Origin: Leisingera aquaemixtae
Lineage (GTDB): Bacteria > Pseudomonadota > Alphaproteobacteria > Rhodobacterales > Rhodobacteraceae
Assembly (NCBI RefSeq): GCF_001458395.1
Contig: NZ_CYSR01000002.1
Span: forward strand, 248,001-312,000
Length of the DNA stretch: 64,000 nt
Direction: 5' to 3'
Below the pieces are notes generated by a model. It did no database searches. It saw only the letters and a list, made by a program, of their open reading frames with translations, and was not told where the DNA came from. Of the stretch, positions 15,901-23,613 are shown piece after piece. Positions within the stretch are counted from its first letter, which is position 1; every line of letters starts with the position of its first letter. The position numbers and the translations under genes are program-made.

Positions 15901-16390
15901 AGGAGGCCTTCAGCATCAGCGGATAGCCGATCTCGGCCGCTTCCTTGCGGATCGCGTCCATGTCGTCGCCCAGCACTTCGGTCGCCGGGATGACCGGCAC
16001 GCCGGCCTCGATCGCCACCTTGCGGGCCGAGGCCTTGTCGCCCAGGGCGCGCATGGTTTCCGCCTTGGGGCCGATGAAGGTGATGCCGTTGCGGGCGCAG
16101 GCGTCCACGAAATCCGGGTTCTCGGACAAGAGGCCGTAGCCGGGGTGAATCGCATCGGCACCGCATTCCTTGGCGACGCGGATGATCTCGTCGATCGACA
16201 GATAGGCCGCAACCGGCCCCATGCCTTCGCCGATCCGGTAGGCTTCGTCCGCCTTGAACCGGTGCAGGCCGAGTTTGTCCTCCTCGGCATAGACGGCGAC
16301 GGTGCGCTTGCCCATCTCGTTGGCGGCGCGCATCACGCGGATCGCGATCTCGCCACGGTTGGCAATCAGGATCTTTTTGAAGTCGGTCAT
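12947..16390 (-). CDS. pyc: Pyruvate carboxylase
   Basis: This 1147-residue biotin enzyme carboxylates pyruvate to oxaloacetate to replenish the TCA cycle. Domains in order: biotin carboxylase/ATP-grasp (about 1-460: ILIANRGEIAIRVMRA, SWGGGGRGMRPI, FIEVNPRVQVEHTVTE); carboxyltransferase TIM barrel (about 540-810: LLTDTTMRDGHQSLLATRMR, VFDSLNWVENM, HFHTHDTSG); a PYC/OADA linker domain; and the biotinyl domain with EAMKMETGI, biotin Lys near 1113. Length fits the single-chain alpha4 form. It is monocistronic, with a terminator downstream. Confidence 0.98.
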   Translation of the reverse strand: MTDFKKILIANRGEIAIRVMRAANEMGKRTVAVYAEEDKLGLHRFKADEAYRIGEGMGPVAAYLSIDEIIRVAKECGADAIHPGYGLLSENPDFVDACARNGITFIGPKAETMRALGDKASARKVAIEAGVPVIPATEVLGDDMDAIRKEAAEIGYPLMLKASWGGGGRGMRPIHAEKELEEKVLEGRREAEAAFGNGEGYLEKMITRARHVEVQILGDKDGNIYHLYERDCSVQRRNQKVVERAPAPYLTEEQRAEICDLGRRICQHVNYECAGTVEFLMDMNDGKFYFIEVNPRVQVEHTVTEEVTGIDIVQAQILIAEGKSIAEATGKASQDDIRLNGHALQTRVTTEDPLNNFIPDYGRITAYRSATGMGIRLDGGTAYAGGVITRYYDSLLTKVTAWAPTPEKAIARMDRALREFRVRGVSTNIAFVENLLKHPTFLSNQYTTKFIDETPELFQFKKRRDRGTKVLTYIADITVNGHPETEGRPAPAADLKEPRAPRVEPGGLPKGTRNLLEEKGAQAVADWMKAQPQLLLTDTTMRDGHQSLLATRMRSIDMIKVAPAYAQNLSQLFSVECWGGATFDVAYRFLQECPWQRLRDLRERMPNLMTQMLLRASNGVGYTNYPDNVVQEFVRQAAKTGVDVFRVFDSLNWVENMRVAMDAVVESGKVCEGTICYTGDILDPNRAKYDLKYYVGMAKELEAAGAHILGLKDMAGLLKPAAARQLVKALKEEVGLPVHFHTHDTSGVAGATILAAADAGVDAVDAAMDAFSGGTSQPCLGSIVEALRNTDRDTGIDIAKVREISGYWEQVRAQYAAFESGLQAPASEVYLHEMPGGQFTNLKAQARSLGLEEKWADVAQTYADVNQMFGDIVKVTPSSKVVGDMALMMVSQGLTRTQVEDPKTDVAFPDSVIDMMRGNLGQPPGGFPEGIVSKVLKGEAPNTERPGAHLEPVDLEAVRAELSKELEGFSVDDEDLNGYLMYPKVFLDYMGRHRQYGPVRTLPTRTFFYGMEPGEEITAEIDPGKTLEIRLQAISETDEKGEVKVFFELNGQPRVIRVPNRLVKASTEARPKAQAGNPNHVGAPMPGVVASVAVQVGQQVHEGDMLLTIEAMKMETGIHAERDAVVKAVHVQAGGQIDAKDLLIELE

Positions 16391-16798
16391 TTCACCCTCG
16401 GGGTCCGTGCAAGTTGGTGCAGTGTTAGGCGGATATTAGCGATCCGCACAACCGTAGTTCTGGGTATTTCCGGCATGATTGCGCTCTCAAGCGGCCTGTT
16501 TTTGGATTTTTGTTACATTCCGGATGGCGGTTTGTTGCGCCTTGTAACCGGCCTGGCCCCCGAAGGGGTTTGGCAGGGCGCCGGACCCCGGAGGCCGGCA
16601 CCGGCCGCTTTCGGTCAGCACGCTCAACTTCGGGTCAGGAATGCGCCGGTCCGCGCAACCAAAGAGGCCCGGTCCTGACCTTCCGCAACAGCCGCTGCCA
16701 GGGGTGTTGCGGTAGACTGAAAACAGACTTGGGTTCAAATGCTTGCCCTCAAGATACCAGCCGCGCTCCGGCGCTGGCTGCTGCCAAGGAGAGTGATC
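16391..16798. other. Divergent spacer between pyc and the BLUF gene
   Basis: No gene is seen in these 408 bases. It holds the promoters of both genes, which I cannot place with confidence, and GC-rich inverted repeats around 16550-16625. AAGGAG lies just before the BLUF start. Confidence 0.5.
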
Positions 16799-17254
16799 AT
16801 GCACCGTATCATTTACGTCAGCCAGGCCGTGCGCGGCATGTCCAGCAAGGAGCTGGCCGTGATCGTCGGCAAGGCGCAGAAATCCAACGCCGCTGCCGGT
16901 GTGACCGGTATGCTGGTCGGCCACATGGGGTGGTTCCTGCAGGTGATCGAAGGCCCGGCGGAGGCGCTGGCTGCGCTGTTTCACCGCATCAGTGCCGACC
17001 CGCGCCACGGCAACATCCGGGTGCTGGTCAGCGAGGCGGCCCCGGCCCGGGCGTTCCCGGAGTGGCGGATGGCGTTTTCGGAACCGCACGCGCTGCCTCC
17101 GTCCGTGCAAAAGCACGTGTTTGCGCTGCAGAACCTGATCCCGATCAACAGCCCTGACCGCGGCAGCGAAACCGCGGTGCGGCAGGTTGTGCGCGACTTT
17201 CTGGCCGCCTTCGAGCGGCTTGAAAAACCCGCCGGAGCGGCCCCGCCGAGCGGG
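16799..17254 (+). CDS. BLUF-domain blue-light photoreceptor (no stop codon where the domain ends)
   Basis: BLUF proteins bind FAD and sense blue light. The domain starts at ATG 16799, preceded by AAGGAG. Tyr6, Asn30 and Gln48 have the same spacing as AppA Tyr21, Asn45 and Gln63, with TGMLVGHMGWFLQVIEGP around the Gln, so it should be photoactive. The domain and its C-terminal helices (VVRDFLAAFERLEKP) end near 17230. No in-frame stop follows until 18493, because the frame continues codon-for-codon antisense to the whole hydroxy-acid dehydrogenase gene. The end given is the point where that gene's stop begins; the true end is uncertain. A one-base shift would stop it at TGA 17221. Confidence 0.75.
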
Positions 17255-18406
17255 TCATCCCGCCGCTGGCGGCCAGGGCTTCAGCGTCTTCAGGGCCGCC
17301 AGGTCCGGTGTTCCCAGCTGGCTCATGTTCGCCTGCATGTCCTTGGCCAGAATGTCCGTCAGATGCGCCGGGCCGTCCGCGCCAAGTGCGGCCAGCGCAT
17401 AGTGGCAGGCGCGGCCCAGCATGACGAAATCCGCACCCAGGGCCAGCGCCCGGATGATGTCCAGCCCGCCTTCGATGCCGCTGTCGAAAACCAGCGGAAT
17501 GCGCACCGCTTCCCGGATCTCCGGCAGCACCTCTATTGCGGCGGGGCAGCCGTCGAACTGGCGGCCGCCGTGGTTGGAGATCCAGACCGCATCGGCGCCG
17601 GCCTCTTCCAGCCGCTTGGCATCCTGCGCCCGCAGCACCCCTTTGACGACGAACGGGCCGTCCCAGTTGCGCCGCAGCCAATCCACATAGTCCCAGTCGG
17701 GCGAGGTCCGCAGCAAATAGCCGACATGGGCGGTCGGCGGCAGGTTTTTCTGCGCACCGGAGATATATCTGTCCAGCGTCCGCATATGCGGCATCCCGTG
17801 CCGTGCCATCCCCAGCGCCCAGGCGGGGCGCATGGCGATCTGCGCCAGCAGCCGCGGGGTCAGCCGCGGCGGCTGGGTCAGGCCGGACCGGGTCTGCCGC
17901 TCCCGGCGCGAGGCGGCGGGCACGTCCACCGTCAGCACCAGCGTCCTGAACCCCGCATCCCGGGCCCGCGCCAGCAGGTCGGCGCGGATGCCCTCGTCCT
18001 TGGGCGGATAAAGCTGGAACCAGGCGTCCTGCCCCAGATGCGGCGCCAGGTCCTCGGGCGAGCGGCTGGCCACGGTGGACAGGCAAAAGGGAATGCCCGC
18101 CGCGGCGGCGCTGCGGGCCAGGATGGCCTCGGCATCCGGCCAGATCAGACCCGACATGCCGACGGGCGCGATGCCAATCGGCAGGGCCTGCGGCTTGCCC
18201 AGGAACTCAGTCCTCAGGTCCGGCTCCATCGGTCCGTGCAGGATGGACGGAAGAAACCGCACCCGGTCCAGCCCGGTGCGGTTGCGCGCCTTGGCGGCCT
18301 CGTCGCCGGTGCCGCTGTCCAGATAGTCCCAGACGAAACGCGGCAGCCGGGCCCGGGCGCGGTCTCTCAGATCGCTAAGGCCCGGGTATCTTTGATGCAA
18401 ATCCAT
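17255..18406 (-). CDS. lldD: FMN-dependent alpha-hydroxy-acid dehydrogenase (L-lactate dehydrogenase type)
   Basis: The 383-residue (beta/alpha)8 flavoprotein of the LldD/glycolate oxidase family oxidises an L-2-hydroxy acid, probably L-lactate, feeding electrons to quinone or O2. Landmarks are RLPRFVWDYLDSGTGDE at the N-terminus, PIGIAPVGMSGLIWPDAE, the FQLYPPKDEG loop, VVKGVLRAQDA with the FMN Lys, SNHGGRQFDG with catalytic His (about 278) and Arg, and VFDSGIEGGLDIIRALALGADFVMLGRA. Substrate assignment within the family is uncertain. It converges on the BLUF gene with no spacer. Confidence 0.9.
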   Translation of the reverse strand: MDLHQRYPGLSDLRDRARARLPRFVWDYLDSGTGDEAAKARNRTGLDRVRFLPSILHGPMEPDLRTEFLGKPQALPIGIAPVGMSGLIWPDAEAILARSAAAAGIPFCLSTVASRSPEDLAPHLGQDAWFQLYPPKDEGIRADLLARARDAGFRTLVLTVDVPAASRRERQTRSGLTQPPRLTPRLLAQIAMRPAWALGMARHGMPHMRTLDRYISGAQKNLPPTAHVGYLLRTSPDWDYVDWLRRNWDGPFVVKGVLRAQDAKRLEEAGADAVWISNHGGRQFDGCPAAIEVLPEIREAVRIPLVFDSGIEGGLDIIRALALGADFVMLGRACHYALAALGADGPAHLTDILAKDMQANMSQLGTPDLAALKTLKPWPPAAG

Positions 18407-18489
18407 GCACGCATTGGTACGCGGCGGGCGGTAGAGTGCAAGAAAAAGCGCCCGGTGCCTGTCACGGCTTCCGGGCGCCCGCCAGCGGC

Positions 18490-20280
18490 CTAGGCCGCGG
18501 CATCCTTGTCCTGCGGTTCCAGGGCGCCAGCGGCCTGCACCGCCGGATTGCGCGGGGCGGGGATTGCGCCATCCGCAACGCAGACCTGATTGCGGCCCTT
18601 GGCCTTGGCATCATACAGCGCATCGTCAGAGGCGCGCAGCAGATCCTGCGGCATGGTGCCATGCGCCGGGTAATGCGCCACGCCCAGCGAAATGGTGATC
18701 CGCGGCAGCGCCTTTTCACCATAGCGGACGACCACATCCTCAACCCCTTGGCGCAGCAGTTCAGCCTTGGTCATCACATCCTCCTGGCTCAGGCCAGGCA
18801 GAATCAGGGTGAACTCCTCGCCGCCGGGACGGCAGGCGATCTCGTCGCCGTCGCAGGCCTGTTCCAGCACCGAGCCGACCGCACGCAGCACCATATCGCC
18901 CGCATCATGGCCATGGTTGTCGTTGAATTTCTTGAAGTGGTCGACGTCGATCGACACCACGCTGAGCCGCCGTCCGCTGTTCTGGCTGGCGCCGATGAGC
19001 TTGCGCAGGCTTTCCGTCATGTGACGGCGGTTGAACAGTCCGGTCAGCGGATCGCGCACCGACTGGTCGTGCAGCTGGTCGCGCATCCGCACGTTTGCGA
19101 TTGCCATTGAAATCTGCTCCGCGCACATCTGCGCCAGTTTCTTGGTGCCGACAAACTCCGGGCATTCGTCCTTGATCGCCCGCAGATGCATCAGGCCAAC
19201 GGTTTCACCATGCGCCAGGATCGGAAAGCAGTAATAGCTCCGGCCGTCATGCGGCTCCGCGTGCTCGCAGACGAAATCAATCTCAGATGTGCCGAACTCA
19301 TAGGTGCGGCCCCGGCGCAGGCCCCAGCATTCCTCAGGGTGGATGTGATCCTTGTGGCTGCCGCCGTTCCAGCTGGCACAGCCGTCCAGCACATCGCGGG
19401 AGTTGGAGTAGACATAGATGCTGCCCTCGGCGGTCGGCAGGATGTGGGTCATGAAACGGGCAACCATGTCGAACAGCTCATCCAGGGAGCGGCTCGACTG
19501 AAGCCATTCGTTCAGCTCCCCCAGCAGCTGCACCTCGCGCGCCAGCCGCAGCTGCTCATCCAGGATGCCGCGCTCTTTCTTGTTCTGCTGCTGCATCTGG
19601 TTCATGCTGAACCGGTTGGTCCTGAACACCACATAGACTGCGATGGTCATGGCCAAGAGCGCAATGGAGGTCAGCACCATCAGCGACAACTGGGCGCGGC
19701 GGACAAACGTCGTCCTCAGGTCGGTGATATCGGTGTAGAAATCAATCGCACCGTCGAATTGACCATTGTGAATCAGCGGCACATAGACCTGCGCAACCTC
19801 CCGCGTGATGCTGCTGTCAAAACCGTTGGACTGCAGCGGGAACCCATCCACCTCATAGGCGGGCAGCGGCTCGTGCATGTAATAGACCTCGCCGCGCGCC
19901 ACCTGTGTGCTGAAGAAGGCGTTGGTCTCATACTCGCCGATTTCATCGCTGCGGGTGGACCAGAAAATCTCCCCGTCGCTGGTTAGCAGGCGGAACCGGA
20001 ATACATCCGTCTCCTCTGGCAGCAGCAGCAGATCCTGCGCGTCCTCGGGCCGGATCCGCCCCTCTTCAAAGGAGTCCCCGACATCTGTCATGTGCAGCAC
20101 CACCCTGCGCTGCCAATGCTGCGACTGTTTGCGCAGGTCGTTTTCGATCATCCGGTCCACGATGGGCGTGGGGACCGCAAACACAGCCCAGGCCGAAGCG
20201 CCCGCGGCTGCGACAAGGACTAGGATCAGCGACAAGCTGCGGATCTTTTCAGCAAGGCTGGATCTCAAGTTTTTATTCAT
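18490..20280 (-). CDS. Membrane-bound GAF-GGDEF diguanylate cyclase
   Basis: The 596-residue protein makes the second messenger c-di-GMP. One transmembrane helix (about 12-35), a periplasmic sensor region (about 36-200) and a second helix (about 205-225) precede a short coiled coil (NQMQQQNKKERGILDEQLRLAREV), a GAF domain (about 260-410, with Cys and His residues) and a GGDEF domain (about 425-580). The active site is intact (CRPGGEEF) and SIDVDHFKKFNDNHGHDAGD provides metal and guanine contacts. The RxxD inhibitory site is replaced by DGDE, so product inhibition is probably lost. Confidence 0.93.
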   Translation of the reverse strand: MNKNLRSSLAEKIRSLSLILVLVAAAGASAWAVFAVPTPIVDRMIENDLRKQSQHWQRRVVLHMTDVGDSFEEGRIRPEDAQDLLLLPEETDVFRFRLLTSDGEIFWSTRSDEIGEYETNAFFSTQVARGEVYYMHEPLPAYEVDGFPLQSNGFDSSITREVAQVYVPLIHNGQFDGAIDFYTDITDLRTTFVRRAQLSLMVLTSIALLAMTIAVYVVFRTNRFSMNQMQQQNKKERGILDEQLRLAREVQLLGELNEWLQSSRSLDELFDMVARFMTHILPTAEGSIYVYSNSRDVLDGCASWNGGSHKDHIHPEECWGLRRGRTYEFGTSEIDFVCEHAEPHDGRSYYCFPILAHGETVGLMHLRAIKDECPEFVGTKKLAQMCAEQISMAIANVRMRDQLHDQSVRDPLTGLFNRRHMTESLRKLIGASQNSGRRLSVVSIDVDHFKKFNDNHGHDAGDMVLRAVGSVLEQACDGDEIACRPGGEEFTLILPGLSQEDVMTKAELLRQGVEDVVVRYGEKALPRITISLGVAHYPAHGTMPQDLLRASDDALYDAKAKGRNQVCVADGAIPAPRNPAVQAAGALEPQDKDAAA

Positions 20281-20449
20281 TTTTCTGCGCCTGAAGTGCT
20301 GTAAAATTAATTGGCGGTGTGCAGCCGCGACGCTAGCCGGGATTGCTTTCAGTCCCGTTAATCTCCCGTAAGATTCCTGAAATCATTCTTTCCGATGAGC
20401 AGTTTACAGCCGCCTGCAACGGGTCCCCGAGAGGTGGCGGAAGGCAGGT

Positions 20450-20464
20450 GAACAGAGTGTGAAC
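20450..20464. promoter_or_regulatory. LexA-type SOS box upstream of uvrD
   Basis: GAAC-agagtgt-GAAC matches the alphaproteobacterial consensus GAAC-N7-GAAC exactly and ends 41 bases before the uvrD ATG. uvrD is an established SOS gene, so the context supports it. Confidence 0.75.
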
Positions 20465-20505
20465 GTCCTCTTTCCGCCAAGCTTGAATCAGGTTAGGATC
20501 GCGCC

Positions 20506-22875
20506 ATGAGCAGTTTTGACGAAATGGACGCCTTTGAGGGCGCATCGCTGTCGGCACGCGCCATGCAGGCGCGGCCGATGCCGTATCTGGACAGCCTCAA
20601 CCCCGCCCAGCGGGAAGCGGTTGAATGCCTCGACGGTCCGGTCCTGATGCTGGCGGGCGCGGGTACCGGCAAGACCAAGGCGCTGACCACCCGCATCGTG
20701 CACCTTCTCAGCACCGGCCGGGCGCGCCCGAATGAGATTCTGTCGGTGACTTTCACCAACAAGGCCGCCCGCGAGATGAAGGAGCGGGTCGGGGCGATGC
20801 TGGGCCAGGCGGTCGAGGGCATGCCGTGGCTCGGCACCTTCCACTCGATCTGCGTCAAGCTGCTGCGCCGCCACGCTGAACTGGCGGGGCTGAAATCCAA
20901 TTTCACCATTCTCGACACCGATGACCAGATCCGCCTGCTGAAACAGCTGATCCAGGCCGCGGGCATCGACGACAAGCGCTGGCCCGCGCGGATGCTGGCC
21001 GGCATCATCGACGACTGGAAAAACCGCGCCCTGACACCGGAGAAGGTGCCCGCAGGCGACGCCAGCGCCTATAACAGCCGCGGCACCGAATTCTATGCCC
21101 AGTACCAAACCCGCCTGCGCGAGCTGAACGCGGTCGATTTCGGCGACCTGCTCTTGCACATGGTCACGATCTTCCAGAACCACCCCGACGTGCTGGAGCA
21201 GTACCAGCGCTGGTTCCGCTACATCATGGTGGACGAATACCAGGATACCAACGTCGCCCAGTACCTGTGGCTGCGGCTCTTGGCGGGCAAGCACAAGAAC
21301 GTCTGCTGCGTCGGCGACGACGACCAGTCGATCTATGGCTGGCGCGGTGCCGAGGTCGGCAACATCCTGCGGTTTGAGAAGGATTTTCCCGGTGCCATGG
21401 TAGTCCGGCTGGAGCAGAACTACCGCTCCACCGGCCATATCCTTGCCGCCGCCGCGGGCGTCATCCGCGGCAATCAGGGCCGCCTGGGCAAGGAGCTTTG
21501 GACCGATGCCGGCGACGGCGAAAAGGTCCGCCTGATCGGCCATTGGGACGGCGAGGAAGAGGCCCGCTGGATCGGCGAAGAGATTGAATCGATGCAGCGC
21601 GGCACCCGCGGCCAGGCGCCGCTGGGGCTGGACCAGATGGCGATTCTGGTGCGCGCCTCCCACCAGATGCGCGCGTTCGAGGACCGGTTCCTGACCATCG
21701 GCCTGCCGTACCGGGTGATCGGCGGCCCGCGCTTCTATGAGCGGATGGAGATCCGCGATGCGATGGCCTATTTCCGCGTCGTGGTGTCTCCGGATGACGA
21801 CCTGGCGTTCGAGCGCATCGTCAACACCCCCAAGCGCGGCCTTGGCGACAAGGCGCAGCAGACCATCCAGGGCCTCGCCCGCGAAAACGGTGTTTCGCTG
21901 GTGGAGGGCGCCCGTCTGGCGGTGGAGAGCGGCCAGATCAAGGGCAAGGGCGGCGGCGCCCTGCGCCAGCTGGTCGAGGGCATCGCCCGCTGGGGCCGCA
22001 TGGCCGGCGACGCCGACACGACACATATGGAGCTGGCAGAGATCATCCTGGATGAGTCGGGCTACACCGGCATGTGGCAGAACGACAAGACGCCGGAGGC
22101 GCCGGGCCGCCTGGAAAACCTCAAGGAATTGGTGAAGGCGCTGGAGTCTTTCGAGAACCTGCAGGGCTTCCTCGAACACGTCAGCCTGGTGATGGACAAC
22201 GACAAGCAGGACGCGGACGAAAAGGTCTCGATCATGACCCTGCATGCTGCCAAGGGCCTGGAATTCCCCGCCGTCTTCCTGCCGGGCTGGGAAGACGGGT
22301 TGTTTCCCTCGCAGCGCTCAATGGATGAAAGCGGCCTGAAAGGCTTGGAGGAAGAGCGCCGCCTTGCCTATGTCGGCATCACCCGCGCCGAACAGATCTG
22401 CACCATCTCCTTCGCCGGCAACCGCCGGGTGTTCGGCCAGTGGCAATCGCAGCTGCCCTCGCGGTTCATTGACGAACTGCCGGAGGAGCATGTCGAGGTG
22501 CTGACCCCGCCGGGCCTTTATGGCGGCGGCTACGGCGCGGCGGCGCCCGGGGCCTCGATGGGGGCAGGGCAGGTGCGCTCGACGATCGAGGAAAAGATGG
22601 CGCAGGCGGATGGCTACAACTCGCCCGGCTGGAAACGGATGCAGGCCCGCGCCGGCCAGCGCGGCCTGTCGCAGCCCAAGGAAAGCAAGCACCAGGTGAT
22701 CGACCTGACCGCCACCTCCAGCTTCACCCTGGGAGAGCGCGTGTTCCACCAGAAATTCGGCTACGGCGCCATCACCGGGATCGAGGGCGACAAGCTGGAA
22801 GTGGATTTCGAAAAGGCCGGTACCAAGAAAGTGGTTGCCCGCTTCGTCTCCACCCCGGACGACGTTCCGTTCTGA
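20506..22875 (+). CDS. uvrD: DNA helicase II, UvrD/PcrA type
   Basis: UvrD is the 3'-5' superfamily 1 helicase of nucleotide excision and mismatch repair. The 789-residue protein has motif I LMLAGAGTGKTKAL (about 46-59), motif Ia SVTFTNKAAREMKERV, motif II VDEYQDTN, motif III VGDDDQSIYGWRGAE, motif IV LEQNYRST, motif V MTLHAAKGLEFPAVF and motif VI YVGITRAEQ. The C-terminus ends in a Tudor-like RNA-polymerase-interaction module (GERVFHQKFGYGAITGIEGDKLEVDFEKAGTKKVV). It is divergent from the cyclase gene and carries a LexA box in its promoter. Confidence 0.97.
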   Translation: MSSFDEMDAFEGASLSARAMQARPMPYLDSLNPAQREAVECLDGPVLMLAGAGTGKTKALTTRIVHLLSTGRARPNEILSVTFTNKAAREMKERVGAMLGQAVEGMPWLGTFHSICVKLLRRHAELAGLKSNFTILDTDDQIRLLKQLIQAAGIDDKRWPARMLAGIIDDWKNRALTPEKVPAGDASAYNSRGTEFYAQYQTRLRELNAVDFGDLLLHMVTIFQNHPDVLEQYQRWFRYIMVDEYQDTNVAQYLWLRLLAGKHKNVCCVGDDDQSIYGWRGAEVGNILRFEKDFPGAMVVRLEQNYRSTGHILAAAAGVIRGNQGRLGKELWTDAGDGEKVRLIGHWDGEEEARWIGEEIESMQRGTRGQAPLGLDQMAILVRASHQMRAFEDRFLTIGLPYRVIGGPRFYERMEIRDAMAYFRVVVSPDDDLAFERIVNTPKRGLGDKAQQTIQGLARENGVSLVEGARLAVESGQIKGKGGGALRQLVEGIARWGRMAGDADTTHMELAEIILDESGYTGMWQNDKTPEAPGRLENLKELVKALESFENLQGFLEHVSLVMDNDKQDADEKVSIMTLHAAKGLEFPAVFLPGWEDGLFPSQRSMDESGLKGLEEERRLAYVGITRAEQICTISFAGNRRVFGQWQSQLPSRFIDELPEEHVEVLTPPGLYGGGYGAAAPGASMGAGQVRSTIEEKMAQADGYNSPGWKRMQARAGQRGLSQPKESKHQVIDLTATSSFTLGERVFHQKFGYGAITGIEGDKLEVDFEKAGTKKVVARFVSTPDDVPF

Positions 22876-22902
22876 TCAGCGCTCTGGCGCCGGCTGTGCC
22901 GG

Positions 22903-22976
22903 CGGATCGGATCGCGCAGCGATCCGATCCGGGCGCGGGGGCGGCGGGCAGCACAGCTGCCCGCCGCCCCCGCGCC
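22903..22976. repeat. Two perfect three-base-loop hairpins after uvrD
   Basis: CGGATCGGATCGC (22903-22915) loop gca, complement 22919-22931; and a 21-bp stem (22932-22952) loop aca, complement 22956-22976. Both are perfect. No T-tract follows, so an ordinary terminator is unlikely. They sit 27 bases after the uvrD stop. Confidence 0.85.
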
Positions 22977-23118
22977 ACCCCCATCCTCTGACAAAGACGT
23001 GACAGCGGCAGGCCTTTTGCCTGGCTGCAGCCGCTTGCCTGCACCATGACCACAGGAGGCCTGCAAGGCGCAGGCTTTCATGTGATGTTCTGAAAAATGA
23101 GGTCCTGAAAAACAAGAA

Positions 23119-23154
23119 ACGGCGGCGCCCAGGGAGGAGGAGGGGTACCGCCGT
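23119..23154 (-). ncRNA. CcsR/cuckoo-type small RNA hairpin 4, also the locus terminator
   Basis: Stem ACGGCGG/CCGCCGT (23119-23125 and 23148-23154), with TCCTCCTCCC in the loop on the minus strand. TTTCTTGTTTTT follows, so the last hairpin probably terminates transcription. Confidence 0.8.
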
Positions 23155-23163
23155 TCTGTCAAA

Positions 23164-23195
23164 CACCGGGGAAAAGGGAGGAGGAGACCCCGGTG
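23164..23195 (-). ncRNA. CcsR/cuckoo-type small RNA hairpin 3
   Basis: Stem CACCGGGG/CCCCGGTG (23164-23171 and 23188-23195) with TCCTCCTCCC in the minus-strand loop. Confidence 0.85.
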
Positions 23196-23226
23196 ATTCA
23201 AGCCCGGCTTGTGACCGGTATAGGGT

Positions 23227-23260
23227 GCGGCGGCATCAGGGAGGAGGAGGATGCCGCCGC
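23227..23260 (-). ncRNA. CcsR/cuckoo-type small RNA hairpin 2
   Basis: An 11-bp stem GCGGCGGCATC/GATGCCGCCGC (23227-23237 and 23250-23260) presents CTCCTCCTCCCT in the minus-strand loop. Confidence 0.85.
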
Positions 23261-23266
23261 GTAGCA

Positions 23267-23300
23267 CAGGCTCTTCAAAGGGAGGAGGAGGAAGAGCCTG
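23267..23300 (-). ncRNA. CcsR/cuckoo-type small RNA hairpin 1
   Basis: A 10-bp stem CAGGCTCTTC/GAAGAGCCTG (23267-23276 and 23291-23300) with TCCTCCTCCC in the minus-strand loop, 7 bases after the DUF1127 stop. In Rhodobacter sphaeroides four such RNAs (CcsR1-4) are co-transcribed with and processed from a DUF1127 mRNA and act in stress adaptation. Confidence 0.88.
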
Positions 23301-23307
23301 ATCTCTA

Positions 23308-23517
23308 TCAGTTGTTCTCGTATGCGGCCTGGTAGGCGACGCGCTTGATTTCGCAGCGGCTCAGGCCCAGGTCCGCCAGCTCGCGGCCCGACAGCGCCGA
23401 CAGCTCATTGACGGTCTGGCGGTACAGGCGGTAGCGGGTGACCTTCACCAGCATCGCATTCAGGAAGCCTGCCGGGGATGCCACGCTCACTGCGGAGATT
23501 TGATGTGCTGCAGCCAT
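23308..23517 (-). CDS. DUF1127 protein (CcaF1-like RNA-associated small protein)
   Basis: The 69-residue basic protein has the DUF1127 core TRYRLYRQTVNELSALSGRELADLGLSRCEIKRVAYQAAY. In R. sphaeroides the equivalent protein (CcaF1) is encoded directly upstream of the CcsR RNAs and binds RNA, influencing their maturation; here the same order holds, with four hairpin RNAs downstream. The ATG at 23517 begins MAAAHQISAVS. Expression is expected to be stress-induced (RpoH-type in Rhodobacter), but no clear alternative-sigma promoter is visible. Confidence 0.92.
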   Translation of the reverse strand: MAAAHQISAVSVASPAGFLNAMLVKVTRYRLYRQTVNELSALSGRELADLGLSRCEIKRVAYQAAYENN

Positions 23518-23585
23518 GGTTCCGTTCCTTCATCCAGCCGTTTCGTCATTTGCGTCTTGCGCCTCAGTGGCGCCGCTTGAGCCAT

Positions 23586-23613
23586 AATTTAGGGATCTCC
23601 CCGGAAGTCGCAA
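23586..23613 (-). promoter_or_regulatory. Possible promoter of the DUF1127/CcsR transcript
   Basis: On the minus strand TTGCGA (23608-23613) and TAAATT (23586-23591) are 16 bases apart, about 70 bases before the DUF1127 ATG. The rest of the 364-base spacer up to mrp shows no other gene. Confidence 0.3.

Noticed and set aside
13001-16678. A 1225-codon plus-strand frame opposite pyc
   Set aside because: It is exactly in register with the antisense of pyc codons and has no protein features; stop codons are rare for the reason given for the BLUF case.
20488-22245. Long minus-strand frame inside uvrD
   Set aside because: Antisense shadow of the helicase gene, with no domain or ribosome-binding site.
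22761-23267. Minus-strand protein gene overlapping the end of uvrD and the hairpin RNAs
   Set aside because: It crosses the hairpins and RNA elements and has no family features.
23119-23300. CRISPR array (four regularly spaced GGGAGGAGGA units)
   Set aside because: The constant part is only about 10 bases and lies in hairpin loops; there are no 25-40 base direct repeats, spacers or cas genes. It fits the CcsR RNAs.
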